Source of the DNA: Bacteroidota bacterium
Lineage (GTDB): Bacteria > Bacteroidota > Bacteroidia > Bacteroidales > Cfx3-03
DNA: 64,000 nucleotides
Assembly (NCBI GenBank): GCA_013390605.1
Contig: JACAUB010000001.1
Location: forward strand, 3,007,809 to 3,071,808
Direction of reading: 5' to 3'
A program made the translations under genes and the position numbers. Positions 33,715 through 43,133 of the stretch are shown here, one piece after another; position 1 is the stretch's first letter; each line of letters opens with the position of its first letter. The notes under the pieces were generated by a model, which was not told where the DNA came from, did no database searches, and saw nothing but the letters and a program-made list of their open reading frames with translations.

Positions 33715-34749
33715 TTAGAAGAGATCTGAGAGGTTGGCTGTAACAGAAATATAATTAGGAGATCCATTCAGATGCCACGTTGAACGAGCATAATTGATAT
33801 TAATTTTCTTTACCCGCAAACCAAAACCCCAGGAAAACCCTACGGTAGAAGCTCTGGAGTCGAGTGCTATCTCTTTTCTGCGTTGATGGTTATATCCGAC
33901 TCTGACAGTAAAGTTCTTTGTTGGCATAAATTCTAATCCGATAACCAAATGACGCATACCTTCATCTAATATATTCGTCAACTTGTCTTGTTTAACGATT
34001 TCGCCTGTAACTGATTCGGATGCTACAGTTGATGGATCGTCATATCTTAGATTCCATCGTTGCAAGTCATGTAACACTATAGAGTACCGCACCGGGAGAT
34101 GCTTTAACAGATTGGAATAAGCAAGTTGAAGTTCGAAAGGTATAGGTTGGATAGGACTCTCAGGATAAGGCATCAACTGCCGGCCTATATTTCGCACAAT
34201 AAATGAAAGAGAAGATCTGGAATCAGGAAAACAGGTGACAGATACATCAGCAGCGATACCATACGAATGATAGATCTCTAATGAAGAGTAAATAAATTTC
34301 AGATCAGCACCAATAGAGAAAAGGGAATCTAGTCTCCTACCCCATCCTACTGAAAAGGCATATTCGCCGGCACCAAAAGAGCCGATATTGTTTCCAGCTT
34401 CATCTGTCGATGTGAACGTTCCATAGTTAACAAACTGCATGCCGGCAACAAAGCTACCCAACTTGTCGTAAGTATGGGAATATGCAGCATCACCATATTG
34501 AATAGTCTGGTAGAAATCGGTATAATTTAATGCCAGATGATTGTTTAAAACGGGAGAAATAAGTGAGGGATTAAAAAAGGCAATAGATAAATCATTATCG
34601 GCAATAGATGGTATAGCACCACCGAGTGCGGCAATACGTGCAGAAGAACTATTTTCAAGGAAGTTAAAAACAGTTCTGCCTCCTGTTTGTGCAAAAGCAC
34701 CTACAGGAAGCAGAATAAGTATGAGAAATAATCTTAGGTTTCGCTGCAT
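33715..34749 (-). CDS. porQ: Type IX secretion system protein PorQ
   Basis: PorQ is an outer-membrane beta-barrel protein of the type IX secretion system, which exports cargo proteins across the outer membrane of Bacteroidota and is needed to anchor them at the surface. The 344-aa protein starts with a signal peptide (LFLILILLPVGAFAQ). Family features are GRTVFNFLENSSSARIAALGG, DNDLSIAFFNPSLI, LNYTDFYQTIQYG and SIGADLKFIYSSLE, followed by amphipathic strands to the end (SVTANLSDLF). The presence of porQ implies that T9SS cargo proteins and PorV/PorU exist elsewhere in the genome. The DUF2807 gene precedes it by 16 nt. Confidence 0.88.
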   Translation of the reverse strand: MQRNLRLFLILILLPVGAFAQTGGRTVFNFLENSSSARIAALGGAIPSIADNDLSIAFFNPSLISPVLNNHLALNYTDFYQTIQYGDAAYSHTYDKLGSFVAGMQFVNYGTFTSTDEAGNNIGSFGAGEYAFSVGWGRRLDSLFSIGADLKFIYSSLEIYHSYGIAADVSVTCFPDSRSSLSFIVRNIGRQLMPYPESPIQPIPFELQLAYSNLLKHLPVRYSIVLHDLQRWNLRYDDPSTVASESVTGEIVKQDKLTNILDEGMRHLVIGLEFMPTKNFTVRVGYNHQRRKEIALDSRASTVGFSWGFGLRVKKININYARSTWHLNGSPNYISVTANLSDLF

Positions 34750-34753
34750 TGAG

Positions 34754-34782
34754 CAAAGTTAAGCATCAATGGCTCTTTTCAA
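34754..34782 (-). promoter_or_regulatory. Bacteroidota-type promoter for porQ
   Basis: On the minus strand TTG (34782-34780) lies 18 nt before TAACTTTG (34761-34754), which ends 4 nt before the porQ ATG. It overlaps the end of the upstream gene. A leaderless porQ message is predicted. Confidence 0.5.
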
Positions 34783-35470
34783 GCTTACCCGAACCTGAAA
34801 TATTTGAAGAAATATCTGGTGAGCCTTTGTAGTAAACATTACCACTGCCAGCAACATCAATATCCAGTTTGCGAATTGCAAATACATATGCATTTCCTGA
34901 ACCATGGATTTCCACTTTAGATTTATCAGCAGGCATCTTATCCGCATTAATGTTTCCTGAACCCGCAACCTCTCCTCTGAAATCGCGTGTAGATCCACTT
35001 AAGAAAATATCTCCGGAGCCATTAATCGTTGCGTCAATAGATTTTGCACTCAATTCAAGTGTAATCTTTCCGGAACCATTTATTTTAAGATCGATATCTT
35101 CGGTCGGGAAGTTACTCTTGCCTTCAATATCTCCACTACCACCTATTTCCACTCCGTTTAACTCAGGAAGAGAAACGTAAATAATAATTTGATGGTTGGT
35201 ACTAAAACAGCCTTCTGATTCGATATTTAAACAATCGCCTGAAACCTCTGTATCAATAGCATCTAACAAATTCGACTGGGCTTCGATTCTGACACTTTGT
35301 ACAGAATCTTTCACAAGAATTACCTTAGCATCAATACCAAGCGAGATTTTCTTAAATGGTTTTAATGTACGGGCCTGTGTTTTTACATCACCGTGTCCTT
35401 CCAGACAATCAAAGTCACATGAAGTAACGAAAAGAAGAACAATTACTGAAAATAAGATTGAGCGAATCAT
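34766..35470 (-). CDS. DUF2807 (GIN-domain) lipoprotein
   Basis: This is a 234-aa lipoprotein. The signal ends in LLFVTSC, so it is probably anchored in the envelope. The rest is a right-handed beta-helix-like GIN domain. Glycine-serine-glycine turns recur at regular spacing (IGGSGDI, INGSGKI, INGSGDI, VAGSGNI, IHGSGNA, VAGSGNV, ISGSGKL). Such 'putative auto-transporter adhesin, head GIN domain' proteins are common in Bacteroidota, with no established function. The gene lies between aconitase and porQ on the same strand. Confidence 0.85.
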   Translation of the reverse strand: MIRSILFSVIVLLFVTSCDFDCLEGHGDVKTQARTLKPFKKISLGIDAKVILVKDSVQSVRIEAQSNLLDAIDTEVSGDCLNIESEGCFSTNHQIIIYVSLPELNGVEIGGSGDIEGKSNFPTEDIDLKINGSGKITLELSAKSIDATINGSGDIFLSGSTRDFRGEVAGSGNINADKMPADKSKVEIHGSGNAYVFAIRKLDIDVAGSGNVYYKGSPDISSNISGSGKLEKSH

Positions 35471-35513
35471 GGTTTAAGATTTTAGCTTATATGACACCAA
35501 AAGCATAAAAAGG

Positions 35514-37778
35514 TTACACTTTTTGTTGTAAACGAATTAAATTTAAGGCACCACCGGCTTTAAACCACTCGATCTGGTTTTCACTATAAGTGTGTTGAAC
35601 AGGAAACTGATCAACACTTCCATCAATATGATGAAGTGTAAGCTGGAGTGAACTACCAGGAGCAAAATGCGTTAAGCCTGAAACATCGATCCGATCATCT
35701 TCTCTGATCTTATCATAATCGTTTTTATTAACAAATGTAAGACCAAGCATTCCTTGTTTCTTTAGATTCGTTTCGTGAATACGAGCAAACGATTTTACCA
35801 ATACCACCTTAACACCAAGGTGACGAGGTTCCATTGCTGCATGCTCACGAGAAGATCCTTCTCCATAATTTTCATCACCCACTACAATAGTACTAATACC
35901 ATCAGCTTTGCAGATACGGGCAACGGCAGGGACTGAATCATATTCTCCGTTTATAGGATTCTTAACAAAGTTTATCTTATTATTAAAAGCATTGGTAGCA
36001 CCAATCAACATGTTATTGGAGATGTTATCAAGATGGCCGCGATAACGTAACCAAGGACCAGCCATTGAAATATGATCAGTTGTACATTTACCTTTAGCCT
36101 TCAGTAATAGCGCCAGATTTGTTAAATCTTTTCCATCCCATGCAGCAAAAGGCTCAAGTAGTTGTAACCGTTCTGATGTAGGATTCACTTTTACATCAAT
36201 AATTTCAGGATTAACCGGAGGAGCAATATAACCTGCATCCTCAACACCAAAACCTTTTGAAGGCAACTCAACACCTTGTGGTTCGTCTAACTTAACTGCG
36301 ACGCCTTCGGTATTAACCAAAGAATCAGTAAGAGGGTTAAAATCAAGACGACCGGCAACAGCAAATGCAGTTACAATTTCAGGGGATGCTACAAAAGCAT
36401 GTGTATTTGGATTTCCATCGTTGCGTTTTGCAAAGTTTCTGTTAAATGAAGTGATAATAGAGTTTCGTCTGTTTGGATCATCCGTATGCCGTTTCCATTG
36501 TCCGATACAAGGCCCACAAGCATTAGCCATTACCACCCCGCCTATCGCCTGAAACTGACCAAGCAGTCCATCACGTTCAGCAGTATACCTGATCATCTCA
36601 GAACCCGGAGTTACCACAAATTCGCTTCTTACAGTTAATTTCTTATGTTCAGCCTGAGCTGCAACAGAAGCAGCACGGGTTAAGTCTTCATACGAAGAGT
36701 TGGTACACGAACCGATGAGTCCTACTTCCAGCGTTACAGGATAGTTTTTCTCTTTTACAATTTTAACAAACTCAGAGATAGGATAAGCTGCATCAGGAGT
36801 ATAGGGTCCATTTACATAAGGTTCTAATTCAGAAAGATTTATTTCGATAACCTCATCAAAATACTTTTCAGGATGAGCATAAACATCTTCATCTGAACGA
36901 AGATGTTCTCGAACATCGTCAGCCAGGTCAGCAATAGAGGCTCTTCCGGTAGCTCTTAAATAGGCGGCCATTTTATCATCGTATCCAAAGACAGAGGTGG
37001 TAGCACCAATTTCGGCACCCATATTACATATTGTACCCTTACCTGTTGCGGAGAGACTATCTGCACCTTCGCCAAAATACTCAAGGATAGCACCGGTACC
37101 ACCTTTGACGGTAAGAATTCCGGCAACCTTTAAAATAATATCTTTAGAAGAGGTCCAACCACTCATTTTACCGGTTAGCTTAACCCCTATCAGTTTAGGC
37201 ATTTTCAATTCCCAGGCCATACCTGCCATTACATCAACAGCATCGGCTCCACCAACACCAATGGCGATCATTCCAAGTCCACCAGCATTTACAGTGTGGG
37301 AGTCAGTTCCAATCATTAGTCCACCTGGAAAAGCATAGTTTTCGAATACTACCTGATGGATGATACCGGCACCGGGCTTCCAGAAACCAATACCATAACG
37401 AGCCGAAACACTTTGAAGAAAATCATATACTTCGCGATTCTGATCAAGGGCGACACTAAGATCTTTATCTGCACCTGATTGTGCCTGAATGAGGTGATCA
37501 CAATGTACTGTTGAGGGAACCGCAACTTTATTTCGACCGGCAGTCATAAACTGTAGCAGTGCCATCTGGGCTGTTGCATCCTGCATCGCTACCCTGTCGG
37601 GAGCGAAATTAACATAATCCACTCCTCTTGAATACTCTGTTAACTCACTATCAAAAAGGTGAGAGTAGAGAATTTTTTCAACCAATGTTAGGGGTCTACC
37701 TATTAAGGTGCGTGCATTAGAAATATGAGCAGGCATTTTGCGGTAGACAGACTGAATTAAGTCAAGATCAAAAAGCAT
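35514..37778 (-). CDS. acn: Aconitate hydratase (mitochondrial-type)
   Basis: Aconitase interconverts citrate and isocitrate in the TCA cycle and in glutamate synthesis. The 754-aa protein has the 4Fe-4S ligands C358 (IGSCTNSS), C421 and C424 (ACGPCIGQW). It also has the swivel-domain motif [18 protein letters not shown] and the substrate segment [12 protein letters not shown]. The length and motifs match the mitochondrial-like aconitases of Bacteroidota, not the ~900-aa AcnA of E. coli. It is transcribed away from the MATE/gshAB genes. The 104 nt directly upstream of its ATG are AT-rich, without a clear promoter. Confidence 0.95.
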   Translation of the reverse strand: MLFDLDLIQSVYRKMPAHISNARTLIGRPLTLVEKILYSHLFDSELTEYSRGVDYVNFAPDRVAMQDATAQMALLQFMTAGRNKVAVPSTVHCDHLIQAQSGADKDLSVALDQNREVYDFLQSVSARYGIGFWKPGAGIIHQVVFENYAFPGGLMIGTDSHTVNAGGLGMIAIGVGGADAVDVMAGMAWELKMPKLIGVKLTGKMSGWTSSKDIILKVAGILTVKGGTGAILEYFGEGADSLSATGKGTICNMGAEIGATTSVFGYDDKMAAYLRATGRASIADLADDVREHLRSDEDVYAHPEKYFDEVIEINLSELEPYVNGPYTPDAAYPISEFVKIVKEKNYPVTLEVGLIGSCTNSSYEDLTRAASVAAQAEHKKLTVRSEFVVTPGSEMIRYTAERDGLLGQFQAIGGVVMANACGPCIGQWKRHTDDPNRRNSIITSFNRNFAKRNDGNPNTHAFVASPEIVTAFAVAGRLDFNPLTDSLVNTEGVAVKLDEPQGVELPSKGFGVEDAGYIAPPVNPEIIDVKVNPTSERLQLLEPFAAWDGKDLTNLALLLKAKGKCTTDHISMAGPWLRYRGHLDNISNNMLIGATNAFNNKINFVKNPINGEYDSVPAVARICKADGISTIVVGDENYGEGSSREHAAMEPRHLGVKVVLVKSFARIHETNLKKQGMLGLTFVNKNDYDKIREDDRIDVSGLTHFAPGSSLQLTLHHIDGSVDQFPVQHTYSENQIEWFKAGGALNLIRLQQKV

Positions 37779-37911
37779 AATATGATTTTTAAATTTTAAA
37801 AATATTTTTCAATGTACAAAACAAATTATAAGCTGGCAATTGTGATTATAAAACAAATATCGGTATTTTTTTAGAAATGAATACAAACGACAATAGCATT
37901 AATCTCCGCAA

Positions 37912-38079
37912 TCAGATTTCGGAAATGCTAATAAATAAACATAAAGTGGGGGAAAATGTTGAAAGATAGAAATGAAAAAACATAACGGCTTTCTCTTCGC
38001 GTTCTGGAATGTCTTTCCACAGTCCTCTGGAAAGTATTTTATTGAAGAGCTCTTCCTTTTTATGATTACTTGTTTGCAT
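37912..38079 (-). CDS. Possible small protein (55 aa)
   Basis: A short open frame begins MQTSNHKKEELFNKILSRG and continues WKDIPEREEKAVMFFHFYL. It then turns into less protein-like sequence before the stop. I do not recognise it. Its ATG abuts, on the opposite strand, the TACTTTTG box proposed for the MATE leader. It could be a small gene, the remaining start of a longer lost gene, or chance. Being between two divergent genes, it has room for its own promoter, but none is clear. Confidence 0.3.
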   Translation of the reverse strand: MQTSNHKKEELFNKILSRGLWKDIPEREEKAVMFFHFYLSTFSPTLCLFISISEI

Positions 38080-38086
38080 ACTTTTG
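38079..38086 (+). promoter_or_regulatory. -7 promoter box for the MATE-gshAB leader
   Basis: TACTTTTG is a full TAnnTTTG match. Transcription would start near 38091. The -33 position (about 38055-38060) is only T-rich. This start would put all four arms of the following repeat structure inside the leader. Confidence 0.45.
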
Positions 38087-38108
38087 TAAATTAATTCTGC
38101 TTATAATT

Positions 38109-38227
38109 AAAAGACGCATTTTTATTAAAAAAGACGCAAAATCTCTCATTGGTTAAGAACAAGAATCAACCGGTAATTTTTAATGGAAGAGAGATTGCGT
38201 CTTTTTTGTTTAACCTGCGTCTTTATA
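38109..38227 (+). promoter_or_regulatory. Structured leader with terminator-like hairpin upstream of MATE-gshAB
   Basis: A 9-nt arm, AAAGACGCA, occurs twice directly (38110-38118 and 38130-38138). Its complement TGCGTCTTT also occurs twice (38196-38204 and 38216-38224). The inner pair extends to a 19-bp stem: AAAAAAGACGCAA, a two-A bulge, then TCTCTC, pairing with GAGAGATTGCGTCTTTTTT (38189-38207). The 3' arm ends in six T residues, the form of an intrinsic terminator. The other arms can pair in alternative ways. No gene ends upstream on this strand, so it looks like a regulatory leader. If translation started at the ATG of 38183, the structure would overlap the coding sequence. Confidence 0.5.
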
Positions 38228-38251
38228 TCCAAAGATAATTTCTCAACAAGT

Positions 38252-39616
38252 ATGGCAATAGTGAAACGGAATCTTTCAGAAATCTTTAAAAGTATTCGCA
38301 CTGATTCGATATTACATCAACTAATACGAATGGCCTTACCGGTTATAGCCTCTTCGTTTATGTCGATGGCATATAATTTTATTAATATCATTTTTGTTGG
38401 GAAACTAGGAAGCGGTGCTGTTGCAGCGGTTGGATCTGCCGGATTTTACATGAACCTGAGTTGGGGATTTTCATCGCTACTAACGGTCGGAGCAGGAATA
38501 AAGATATCGCACGCCATTGGAGAGGGAAACACTTATCAAGCAAAAAGTTATGTCAGAAGTGGTATTTTAGCTGTTATATCGGTTGCTGTAATTTACTATA
38601 TGTTATTGGCCTTGTCTGGCAAATACCTGATCGGATTAATTAAATTAAACAATCTTGAAATAGAAAACGCTGCAACTGGTTTTCTGCTTTTGGTGGGATT
38701 GAGTATCCCGTTTTCATTTCAAAACTTATTCTTCACCAGTGCTTTTATAGGGTATGGCGATACAAAATCTCCTTTTCGTATCAATGCGCTCGCGCTTAGT
38801 ATGAATATCTTACTGGATTATATTCTCATCTTCAAAGTCGGATTAGGGATTAAAGGGGCTGCCTTTGCAACAATTCTTTCTCAAGCTACTGCCACAATAC
38901 TATTTTACATTAAGTTAAAGCAGATACCTGAGTTAATGCCTATCGGTGTAAAGTATAGGAGTCAGTATCTTAAAGATATTATGAAATTAGGGATTAGCCC
39001 CACACTTCAAAGGGTTTCATTTACGCTTATTGCTATTATGATGGCGCGTATTATTAGCAACTGGGGTGCAACTGCCATTGCAGTTCAAAAGGTGGGCGTA
39101 CAGATTGAAGCCATCTCATACATGACAGCGGGTGGCTTTTTGTCAGCTTTAGCCACAATTTCAGGACAAGCCTATGGAGCTAGAGATTATCGTAAACAAT
39201 GGAGAGCATTTCAGTCAGGTATGTTATTAGCTTTTACAATAGGCTTCATAACTTCTGTAGCTTTGATTACTTTTCCGGGACCCTTATTTTCAATTTTCAT
39301 CAATGACCCCAAAAGCATTTCTATGGGGCGTGAATACTTAATTATACTGGGCTTTTCTCAACTTTTTATGTGTATGGAACTAATGGCTACCGGTGCTTTT
39401 TTTGGATGGGGCAGAACTAATATTCCTGCCATCACGGGAATAGCACTTACGGTTATAAGAATACCTATGGCTATTCTATTTATCAACCTTTGGAACGATG
39501 CGTTATCATCTGTTTGGTGGAGTATTAGTATTAGCAGTATGGCAAAAGGCACAATACTTGTAACATTGTATATTATTCTTTTCAAATCATTCATTAAAAG
39601 ACAATCGGCTTATTAA
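38252..39616 (+). CDS. MATE family efflux transporter
   Basis: This is a twelve-helix multidrug/toxin extrusion transporter that uses a proton or sodium gradient. Typical parts are MALPVIASSFMSMAYNFINIIFVGKLG, then AVAAVGSAGFY and the repeat-half equivalent ATAIAVQKVGVQIEAISYMTAGGF. An ATG at 38183 would extend the protein by 23 residues (477 aa in all), but that extension lies in the terminator-like hairpin. The ATG at 38252 gives 454 aa, the family norm, and is preferred. gshAB starts 4 nt after the stop, so the exporter and glutathione synthesis share a transcript. The substrate is unknown. Confidence 0.88.
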   Translation: MAIVKRNLSEIFKSIRTDSILHQLIRMALPVIASSFMSMAYNFINIIFVGKLGSGAVAAVGSAGFYMNLSWGFSSLLTVGAGIKISHAIGEGNTYQAKSYVRSGILAVISVAVIYYMLLALSGKYLIGLIKLNNLEIENAATGFLLLVGLSIPFSFQNLFFTSAFIGYGDTKSPFRINALALSMNILLDYILIFKVGLGIKGAAFATILSQATATILFYIKLKQIPELMPIGVKYRSQYLKDIMKLGISPTLQRVSFTLIAIMMARIISNWGATAIAVQKVGVQIEAISYMTAGGFLSALATISGQAYGARDYRKQWRAFQSGMLLAFTIGFITSVALITFPGPLFSIFINDPKSISMGREYLIILGFSQLFMCMELMATGAFFGWGRTNIPAITGIALTVIRIPMAILFINLWNDALSSVWWSISISSMAKGTILVTLYIILFKSFIKRQSAY

Positions 39617-39620
39617 AATT

Positions 39621-41924
39621 ATGGAACGCGATATTTTTCAATCATCTGCTAATTTATTAAAAGGAAATATATGGGTCGAAGCCTTGTTTGGTCTCGAAAA
39701 GGAAAATATAAGAGTGGATAAAAGCGGGAAACTTGCACAGACATTACATCCTAAAGTGTTTGGGAATAAACTCAAACATCCATATATCACAACTGATTTT
39801 TCAGAAAGCCAGATAGAAATGATCACACCACCTCTTCCTGATATCAAAGAGGCAATAGGATTTCTGGAAACCATTCATGATATTGTTAGTCTGGAGTTAA
39901 AAGATGAATATTTATGGCCACAAAGTATTCCACCTATTTTACCTGATGAAAAGGATATCCCCATCGCCCAATACGAAGATGATGGCAGAAAAGATCAGGA
40001 ATACCGCGAGTTTCTGGCACAGAAATATGGTTCGAAGAATCAGTTATTCTCTGGAATCCATTTCAACCTTTCATTTAGCGACAAATTATTAGAAATTCTT
40101 TACCACAAATTAAATCCAGCATTGTCGTTTGATGAATTTAAAGATGAAGCTTATTTAAAAACAACCCGACAGATCATGCGGTTGAGATGGCTATATATTT
40201 TGCTCTATGGAAATAGCCCTGTGGTAGATTCTTCTTTGGAACTTCATTGTAAACTGGCTCCTTATACCATCGATAAAAATGTAATAGCACTCTCTATTCG
40301 TAACAGTTGCTATGGATATCAAAATATTGTAGAATTATTTCCCGATTACAGTTCAGTAAAACACTATCAGGAAAGCATCGAACAAATGGTAAAAGAGGGG
40401 AAACTGAAAGCTCCAAAAGAACTATATTCATCGGTGCGACCTAAGTTTATACAATCCCCTGATCATATTTCATATATAGAATTGAGGTTTATCGATATTG
40501 ACCCATTGACCAAAGCAGGGATTACCGAGGAATCGCTCTCTTTTTTACATGCGTTGGCCTTATATGGGCTACTAAGTGGGGAATCGGATAATTTTGACGC
40601 TACAGATCAGGCGCTAGCCAACAAGTATCATGGAGGTGTTGCTTTATACGGGCTAAACACGTCACCATGTTATTTTGATGACAATGGAAAAAGTATAAAT
40701 ATTTGGATTAAAGCAAAAACCGTTATTAAAGGAATAACAGATTTGTTTCAAAAACTGGAAATAAACCAAGTTGGATATCAAACAGCATTACAGGAAGCTA
40801 AAAATATGATTGCCAACCCTAAACAACGTAAGATATACCAACTACTCGAAGGGATTCTTGAAAAGGGCTATATTCCCTATCATTTGGATAAGGCTCACCA
40901 GTATCTAACAATAAGCCGACAAAAGAATTATAATTTTATTGGACTGGAAGATATGGAACTCTCAACCCAATTATTATTAAGAGAGGCTGTACGCCGGGGT
41001 GTCTCTTTTGAAATCATTGACAGAAAAGAAAACTTTGTAAGACTGGATAAGAATGAGAATGTACAATATGTGAAACAGGCAACAAAAACATCGCTTGACA
41101 ATTATGCCAGTATTCTGGCAATGGAGAACAAGCTTGTAACCAAAAAGATCCTTGAGGAACACGGCATAAGGGTTCCAAAAGGAAGCGATTATTCGAGTGC
41201 AGAAATAGCAAAAGCTGATTTCATATTATTTCAAGGGAAACCTGTTGTGATAAAGCCCAACCAAACCAATTATGGTATAGGCATTACCATTATCAAAGAG
41301 AATAATGATGAATCTACATTCTGCAGAGCTATTGATATTGCCTTTGCCAATGATTCTACAATTCTCATTGAAGAGTTTATAGAGGGAAAAGAGTTCCGTA
41401 TTTTTGTAATTAATGATGAAGTCGTTGGCATATTACATCGTGTGCCGGCTAATGTAACAGGAGATGGTTTATCATCAATACGAGAACTGGTACAGAACAA
41501 AAACATGGATCCATTGCGAGGAAAGGGGTATCATACTCCATTGGAAAAAATCCAATCAGGTGAAGCAGAAGCTATGTTTTTGCATACGCAAAACAAAGAC
41601 TTCGACTATATACCTGCACTTTTAGAAACTGTATTCTTACGCGAAAACTCAAATATAAGCACAGGGGGCGACAGCATTGATTTCACGGATGATATTCCTG
41701 ATTCATATAAACAAATTGCAATTAAAGCAGCAAAGGCCCTGAATGTAAAAATAACAGGTCTGGATATGATTATTCCTGACTATACAAAGGAGGCTTCAGA
41801 TATGAATTATGCGATTATTGAGTTGAACTTTAACCCAGCTATTCATATTCATTGTCACCCCTTCAAAGGAGAGAACCGAAAGCTCAACGAAAAACTGATG
41901 GATGCTTTGGGATATAGTAAGTAG
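39621..41924 (+). CDS. gshAB: Bifunctional glutamate-cysteine ligase / glutathione synthetase
   Basis: One 767-aa chain carries both steps of glutathione synthesis. Residues about 1-450 form the glutamate-cysteine ligase domain (FGLEKENIRVDKSG, TDFSESQIEMITPP, GIHFNLSFS, SIRNSCYGY, YIELRFIDIDPL). Residues about 480-767 form an ATP-grasp domain (KPVVIKPNQTNYGIGITI, LIEEFIEGKEFRIFVIN, IIELNFNPAIHIHCHPF). This GshF/GshAB fusion is known mainly from Firmicutes and scattered other bacteria, including some Bacteroidota. It follows the MATE gene by 4 nt. A perfect 26-bp inverted repeat overlaps its stop codon. Confidence 0.94.
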   Translation: MERDIFQSSANLLKGNIWVEALFGLEKENIRVDKSGKLAQTLHPKVFGNKLKHPYITTDFSESQIEMITPPLPDIKEAIGFLETIHDIVSLELKDEYLWPQSIPPILPDEKDIPIAQYEDDGRKDQEYREFLAQKYGSKNQLFSGIHFNLSFSDKLLEILYHKLNPALSFDEFKDEAYLKTTRQIMRLRWLYILLYGNSPVVDSSLELHCKLAPYTIDKNVIALSIRNSCYGYQNIVELFPDYSSVKHYQESIEQMVKEGKLKAPKELYSSVRPKFIQSPDHISYIELRFIDIDPLTKAGITEESLSFLHALALYGLLSGESDNFDATDQALANKYHGGVALYGLNTSPCYFDDNGKSINIWIKAKTVIKGITDLFQKLEINQVGYQTALQEAKNMIANPKQRKIYQLLEGILEKGYIPYHLDKAHQYLTISRQKNYNFIGLEDMELSTQLLLREAVRRGVSFEIIDRKENFVRLDKNENVQYVKQATKTSLDNYASILAMENKLVTKKILEEHGIRVPKGSDYSSAEIAKADFILFQGKPVVIKPNQTNYGIGITIIKENNDESTFCRAIDIAFANDSTILIEEFIEGKEFRIFVINDEVVGILHRVPANVTGDGLSSIRELVQNKNMDPLRGKGYHTPLEKIQSGEAEAMFLHTQNKDFDYIPALLETVFLRENSNISTGGDSIDFTDDIPDSYKQIAIKAAKALNVKITGLDMIIPDYTKEASDMNYAIIELNFNPAIHIHCHPFKGENRKLNEKLMDALGYSK

Positions 41925-41979
41925 CCCCTAATGACAAATTGATTATATGATTAATTTGTCATTAGGGGCTACTTACTAA
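41916..41979. terminator. Long perfect hairpin at the gshAB stop / convergent junction
   Basis: A perfect 26-bp stem (41916-41941 with 41954-41979, core AGTAGCCCCTAATGACAAAT) has a 12-nt loop. It includes the gshAB stop codon and faces the convergent GT9 gene, 48 nt away. No T-tract follows on either strand, so it may be a two-way terminator or an mRNA-end stabiliser. Confidence 0.6.
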
Positions 41980-42026
41980 TTCTTCAAAACTGTACAAAAC
42001 AGAGTTAAAACTCTAATATTTTGATT

Positions 42027-43133
42027 TTAGAAATGATTTTCCATATACTTTCTAAGAAACCATTTCATATAGTTAACATAATTCAGTTCTAATTTATTTT
42101 TATGCCTATAATTACATGCTATAAACTTATAAGCAAACACAATTATATTAAGCAAACTATAATTCTTGTAAATTAAAGCTCTAGTCTGTATATAAAGATG
42201 TTCTGTATTGGGTTTATAATTTTCATGAAATTTCTTTTTAACCTCAAGAAAATCTTCAGATAACAGTGACCATATACATCTACAAATATTATTGAAATCA
42301 AATTCGCCCATTTCTATTATCCTGGAATTATCTAAATTATTCAATTCAAAATCAAAATGAACACCTGCATAAATTGGCAATTTAAAATCCAACAGCTGTA
42401 ACATAGGTAGTTTTTTAGCCCAATCTGACGTTGTAAGCCATGTAATCCCACTACTACAACCAATTAATAATGTACAGTATTTTGTAAGTTCTGCATTCTC
42501 CCTAAATGTTAATTTACTAGCATCGATTATTTGAGTATTCGTTAAATTAAGTTTATTAGGAAGAGTCAAAATAAAACAAATGTCTTTATTCTTCTCTGTG
42601 ATTTTTTCTGATATTTCAATAGCAAGTTCAGGTGTAATTTTAGACTGACTACTACCAGGATTGCATTCGAATAAAATCACATTTTTATATTGTTGTAATC
42701 TATTTTTCAGAGCAAATGATCTAACATGCTCAATCTCTGTTTTTGATAATCGTATAACAGGTGTTACTGTCTCAGTAATTCGTCTTTTGTATGTACTTAA
42801 TATAGTTCCTCTAATTGTTCCATTAAAATTAATCCAATTCAAAGGTGATATCTGGCTAAAAATAATAACATCAAATTCTCCTTTCTCCTTTCTCAAAAAT
42901 GCTTCTTTTTCAAATAACTTCCAGCCTATATCATAATAATCATCATCATTAATATACACTTCCCATACCGAATCAATATATGGATTTAAATCTAATATTG
43001 ATTTATATTTTGAGGCGATGGCCCATGTTATATGGCAATTATGATAATCATGCTTTATTTGTTTAGCAATAGTAGTTGCATACAAACAATCTCCGTAACA
43101 TGCTAGTTGCCCTATCAGAAACTTTTTACTCAT
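42027..43133 (-). CDS. Glycosyltransferase family 9 (heptosyltransferase-like)
   Basis: The 368-aa protein opens FLIGQLACYGDCLYATTIAKQIK, the phosphate-binding start of ADP-heptose:LPS heptosyltransferase-type GT-B enzymes. The later segment LIGCSSGITWLTTSDW corresponds to the donor-site GxxSGxxH-type motif of GT9. The expected histidine is replaced by a tryptophan/leucine context, so donor preference may differ. It is the last gene on the minus strand of the AT-rich polysaccharide cluster. Its start overlaps the stop of the DUF6165-like gene by 8 nt. A role in adding an LPS core or O-antigen sugar is inferred. Confidence 0.75.
   Translation of the reverse strand: MSKKFLIGQLACYGDCLYATTIAKQIKHDYHNCHITWAIASKYKSILDLNPYIDSVWEVYINDDDYYDIGWKLFEKEAFLRKEKGEFDVIIFSQISPLNWINFNGTIRGTILSTYKRRITETVTPVIRLSKTEIEHVRSFALKNRLQQYKNVILFECNPGSSQSKITPELAIEISEKITEKNKDICFILTLPNKLNLTNTQIIDASKLTFRENAELTKYCTLLIGCSSGITWLTTSDWAKKLPMLQLLDFKLPIYAGVHFDFELNNLDNSRIIEMGEFDFNNICRCIWSLLSEDFLEVKKKFHENYKPNTEHLYIQTRALIYKNYSLLNIIVFAYKFIACNYRHKNKLELNYVNYMKWFLRKYMENHF

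Noticed and set aside
34766..35470. DUF2807 gene as a repeat-type adhesin or autotransporter
   Set aside because: The recurring GSG turns are a feature of the GIN domain. There is no barrel domain, only a lipoprotein signal.
37876..37968. 30-codon plus-strand frame as an upstream leader peptide for the MATE gene
   Set aside because: It lies before the proposed transcription start (TACTTTTG at 38079) and shows no codon pattern suggesting a sensor peptide.
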